Positions 42,715 to 45,550 of a stretch of 45,550 nt of DNA are shown here, piece after piece. The translations under genes and the position numbers were made by a program. Under the pieces are notes generated by a model. The model had not been told where the DNA came from. It ran no database searches and worked only from the letters and a program-made list of their open reading frames with translations. This DNA comes from Promethearchaeota archaeon (GTDB taxonomy: Archaea > Asgardarchaeota > Lokiarchaeia > Sigyniarchaeales > SOKP01). The stretch lies in NCBI GenBank assembly GCA_016839585.1, contig JAEOTZ010000065.1, positions 1-45,550 on the forward strand, given 5' to 3'. Every line of letters starts with the position of its first letter. The first letter of the stretch is position 1.

Positions 42715-45550
42715 TTGAGAAACAAAATAAACATTTTTAGGAATTTTATTGTAGTTGCTTTTGTTGCTAGTTTTATAATTGCCTATTTTCTTTTTTTAAT
42801 AAATTTATATATTATTCCTAATAATTATGAACTCCCAATTGTATCATTAATAGGTTTTGCTATAATTATCATCGGGATTTTTTACTTTTTCATTAATTTA
42901 AGTCATGGTAATGAGAGTAATGAAACGTTATTTAATTTCAAAATTTTAAACGAAAATTCTATCAAAATTATTTTAATGAGCCTTATGGTAATTACTTTTT
43001 TTATTCCTCCAATCTCTTTTTCTGATGCAATGATAAATTGGGAACATATTGGATTTTTCAATCTCTTTAGAGCTATCATTTTCCTTATTGGATGCGCATT
43101 TCTACCAGGGGTATGCATTTTTAAAATATTACTTCCAAAGAGTACACTCTATGAGAAATTCAACGTGGAACCTTTTTTACTAAAAATAACTATTTATCCT
43201 CTTTTATCCTTTACATTTTTAGGATGTTATACTTTTATCCTCGATCAAATTGGATTGCTTAGAGAATTTTTTGCGATTGTTTTGTTTATAACAATTATAC
43301 TTTTATTTGTTTTTGATTTCTTGATTCAGAAAATCCGAGATAATAATGAAATAAAATTAAATACAATAGAGATAAAAATATCAAAATACACATCTCTAAT
43401 TTTATTTTTAGCATTAGGGATAATAATAATTGCTCTAGGGATTTTTTTTACCTCAGAATATGGTATGCCAGGTGATTCTTGGAGAGGGATTGAATATGCT
43501 TATTATATTGGCCGCCAAAAAACTATCTATTTGGCTAAATTTTATGGTTCTTATACGGTATATTGGGGTTATATCTCATTTAGTTTAAGTACATTATGCG
43601 GAATACCTTATTTTAATGTTTATGCAATATTATTTCTCTTTTTGTATTTAATTATAACTTCAATATATTTGTTAATGAAGGCTCTATTGCATAGGTTTAA
43701 AGAGATTTATGCTGTATTATCTACCATCTTCATTATAACATTTTCTAATTTATTTTATATAGTTAATTCATCCTTAGGTGGTGTAGGAGCGACATTCGTA
43801 GGAGCAGGGATTTTTTCTTTTTATTTTCGAAGTTATGCCTTTTTTCCGTTATTTTTATCAATAGCTTTATTTATTATCATAGCTAAAACTTCAAATGTAT
43901 CAGAAACTAAACCAATTTTTAAAACTGAGAGATTTATAATTACTTTTTTTGCTGCATTGTTTTTATTACAAAGTTATATGACTTATTTTCTTCCAACTAT
44001 CGCAGGAATATCTCTAACTTTTATATATTGTATATTTTCAAATAAAAAAAGCCAAGATTTAAAATTATTTTTGAATTTTTTATTATTTTTTATCTTATTA
44101 TTTATATCTTTTGATGTGTTATCAGGATTCTTTTTTAGTTGGAAATCCTCTACTTTTTTAACTTACTTTTTAGGAATCTCTCCACCTCTTCTTAGAGAGG
44201 TTTTAATATTAAATGCTATATTAATTTATTTATTTTTAATTGGATTTTTCCTCCTTAGTTTTCTTATTTATAAAATTTATATTAAGTTTTTTTCTAGAGA
44301 TAGAAAAAGAGATTTGAAATTTAAGATTAGTTCAAAATCCATCTTTAAATTTATTTTATTCATTTTTACTGAGTTTTTGATAATTGAAATATTACATATT
44401 ATCGTAATAAAAATAATGGAACCTTTTTTGATAATTAACAAAAATTTCTTTACATTTTACTTAGATCTTATATTTGCAAATATAGGATTAATTGGTATTT
44501 TAGGAATCTATTTATCTTATTTTTGTTTTAAAAAAAATAGACAGCTATTTTATGTTTTATTTTCTTGGTTTCTTTTTACAATAGGTTTAGCTTCGATTTT
44601 AATATTTAGAAGATGGTTACAATATCCATTTACTACAGTTTCAGAGATACCATCTAATGAATCATTCTATATGATGTATTGGTATACTCGAAATTGGTAC
44701 TATTTAATCATTCCTCTTTCTATTTTTTCTTCAATAGGAATAATAAAATTAATAAAAAGTATTAAATCAAAAATACTTATAAAAGACCTTAATAAAACTA
44801 AGAAGTTAATTCCTTATTTAATTCTTATATCTTCTTTAATCTTCTTATCCTTTTCAAATACACTAATTGCCGGATTGAAAATATATAATCGTGGCATCTA
44901 TGACCGTGATTTTCACGTTAAAGATGAAGAAGCTCAAATGTTCGGTTGGGTTACAGAAAATATTCCCCGTGATTCTAAAATATTGATTGATAGATATCAA
45001 ATGTATCATTTGCGTGATATGGGACCATTCAATATATGTTTTATTGAGTTGGAAATCAAAGAAGCGTGTGATAATTTTTATTATGGATGTCAATATGGCT
45101 GGGAAATTACTTATGAATTTGATTCGGACTGCAGCGTTGATTTTATAGAAGAATTAGATAGTCATGAAAGTATTTTAAATTTTAAAGACCAAAATTATAA
45201 TGGTTCAGCATCTATTGTAATCAAATTCAATTCTGCTCAAGAATATGGATCTATTGAATTTTTTATAAGAACTACAAATAAATCAAAACTTTTTGAGATA
45301 GATTTTTCTTCTTCTGAAAATACTACAGGGATTTCATTTTCAATAAATTCTGATGCATTTTGTTATTATAATGGAAGTAGTTTTAATAAAATTCTTGATA
45401 TAGAAAATGACGTATGGTATCCGTTAAAATTTGATTTTGAATGTACAGATGGAAATTATACGGGATTAAGTCAATATAATTGGAAAATAACTATTAATGG
45501 GACTGATTATGGAGAATTTAAATTCTTAAATAATTTAAGTCAAGTAGAAA
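42715..45550 (+). CDS. Large polytopic GT-C-like membrane protein with exported C-terminal domain, partial
   Basis: An open frame of 945 codons runs from a TTG at 42715 (an in-frame TAA lies at 42706) to the right edge. No ATG occurs before codon 88 or so, so TTG is the best start. About the first 730 residues hold some 14 or more transmembrane helices. A loop after helix five or so contains SEYGMPGDSWRGIEYAYYIG, an acidic exterior loop of the kind seen in GT-C glycosyltransferases. After the last helix comes EEAQMFGWVTENIPRDSKIL, a phrase common in archaeal GT-C membrane proteins. An exported, beta-rich region with sequons follows (TGISFSINSDAFCYYNGSS, then NDVWYPLKFDFECTDGNY), resembling the LamG-like domain of Lokiarchaeial surface proteins. 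Role in glycan transfer or polymerisation is possible but unproven. Confidence 0.7.
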   Translation, partial: MRNKINIFRNFIVVAFVASFIIAYFLFLINLYIIPNNYELPIVSLIGFAIIIIGIFYFFINLSHGNESNETLFNFKILNENSIKIILMSLMVITFFIPPISFSDAMINWEHIGFFNLFRAIIFLIGCAFLPGVCIFKILLPKSTLYEKFNVEPFLLKITIYPLLSFTFLGCYTFILDQIGLLREFFAIVLFITIILLFVFDFLIQKIRDNNEIKLNTIEIKISKYTSLILFLALGIIIIALGIFFTSEYGMPGDSWRGIEYAYYIGRQKTIYLAKFYGSYTVYWGYISFSLSTLCGIPYFNVYAILFLFLYLIITSIYLLMKALLHRFKEIYAVLSTIFIITFSNLFYIVNSSLGGVGATFVGAGIFSFYFRSYAFFPLFLSIALFIIIAKTSNVSETKPIFKTERFIITFFAALFLLQSYMTYFLPTIAGISLTFIYCIFSNKKSQDLKLFLNFLLFFILLFISFDVLSGFFFSWKSSTFLTYFLGISPPLLREVLILNAILIYLFLIGFFLLSFLIYKIYIKFFSRDRKRDLKFKISSKSIFKFILFIFTEFLIIEILHIIVIKIMEPFLIINKNFFTFYLDLIFANIGLIGILGIYLSYFCFKKNRQLFYVLFSWFLFTIGLASILIFRRWLQYPFTTVSEIPSNESFYMMYWYTRNWYYLIIPLSIFSSIGIIKLIKSIKSKILIKDLNKTKKLIPYLILISSLIFLSFSNTLIAGLKIYNRGIYDRDFHVKDEEAQMFGWVTENIPRDSKILIDRYQMYHLRDMGPFNICFIELEIKEACDNFYYGCQYGWEITYEFDSDCSVDFIEELDSHESILNFKDQNYNGSASIVIKFNSAQEYGSIEFFIRTTNKSKLFEIDFSSSENTTGISFSINSDAFCYYNGSSFNKILDIENDVWYPLKFDFECTDGNYTGLSQYNWKITINGTDYGEFKFLNNLSQVE

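Noticed and set aside
42903-43118. Minus-strand 71-codon frame, and a similar one at 44863..45093
   Set aside because: Both lie antisense to the long open frame of the GT-C-like protein, which has consistent membrane-protein composition over 945 codons.
1-45550. tRNA or rRNA genes, CRISPR arrays, insertion sequences, integrase sites
   Set aside because: No T-loop/acceptor pair, no regularly spaced repeats and no transposase or recombinase frame were found on reading; a tRNAscan or CRISPR search could still find something missed by eye.

Overview
The window is AT-rich (I estimate under one third G+C by eye) and looks archaeal, probably an Asgard archaeon of the Lokiarchaeia type. Signs of this are an archaeal/eukaryal-type phenylalanyl-tRNA synthetase pair, BRE/TATA-box promoters (clearest at 1223..1242), several genes whose start lies about 20-30 nt after a TATA-like box, split transketolase subunits, and surface proteins with the GYYPATFGFE style of sequence that I associate from memory with Lokiarchaeial proteins. 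The lineage is an inference; no rRNA, tRNA, CRISPR array or insertion sequence was seen.

Layout. 1..297 is the N-terminus of a secreted protein running off the left edge. 481..923 is a decayed region: a second copy of the pheS promoter and first 33 codons joined to the 3' part of an archaeal phosphopantetheine adenylyltransferase gene. Then come pheS, pheT and a chorismate mutase-prephenate dehydratase (1295..5644), and a bacterial-type RNase PH (5802..6530). From 6652 to 25986 lies a large surface-polysaccharide locus: a TagB/TagF-like glycerophosphotransferase, GT4 and GT2 glycosyltransferases, two FkbM methyltransferases, a Wzx-like flippase, a CDP-glucose branch (rfbF, rfbG and a third SDR enzyme), a CapK-like adenylate-forming enzyme, a heparinase II/III-like protein and UDP-GlcNAc 2-epimerase. 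26131..29557 is a sulfate-activation module (RHH regulator, ATP sulfurylase, alkaline-phosphatase-superfamily protein, APS kinase) able to make PAPS.

29572..35905 (minus strand) is a tightly packed eight-gene operon that appears to build D-glycero-D-manno-heptose 1-phosphate from pentose phosphates. It holds ribulose-phosphate epimerase, split transketolase, transaldolase, GmhA, HddA, GmhB, and an HldE/RfaE-like PfkB protein that has lost its catalytic motif. A divergent nucleotide-sugar dehydratase (36136..37191) may act on the activated heptose or on GDP-mannose. After this come a two-TM glycoprotein with an internal repeat (37348..38907), isoleucyl-tRNA synthetase (39111..42257), and a very large polytopic GT-C-like membrane protein that runs off the right edge (42715..45550) and has no ATG start.

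Read together, 6.6-37.2 kb encodes an O-antigen/capsule-like glycan made by an archaeon: CDP-6-deoxyhexose, ManNAc, heptose, possibly glycerol-phosphate, methyl and sulfate decorations, and a flippase. No obvious Wzy polymerase, Wzz/Wza export system, priming phosphoglycosyltransferase, heptose-1-phosphate nucleotidyltransferase or sulfotransferase is recognised in the window. Those steps must be elsewhere or carried out by proteins not recognised here.
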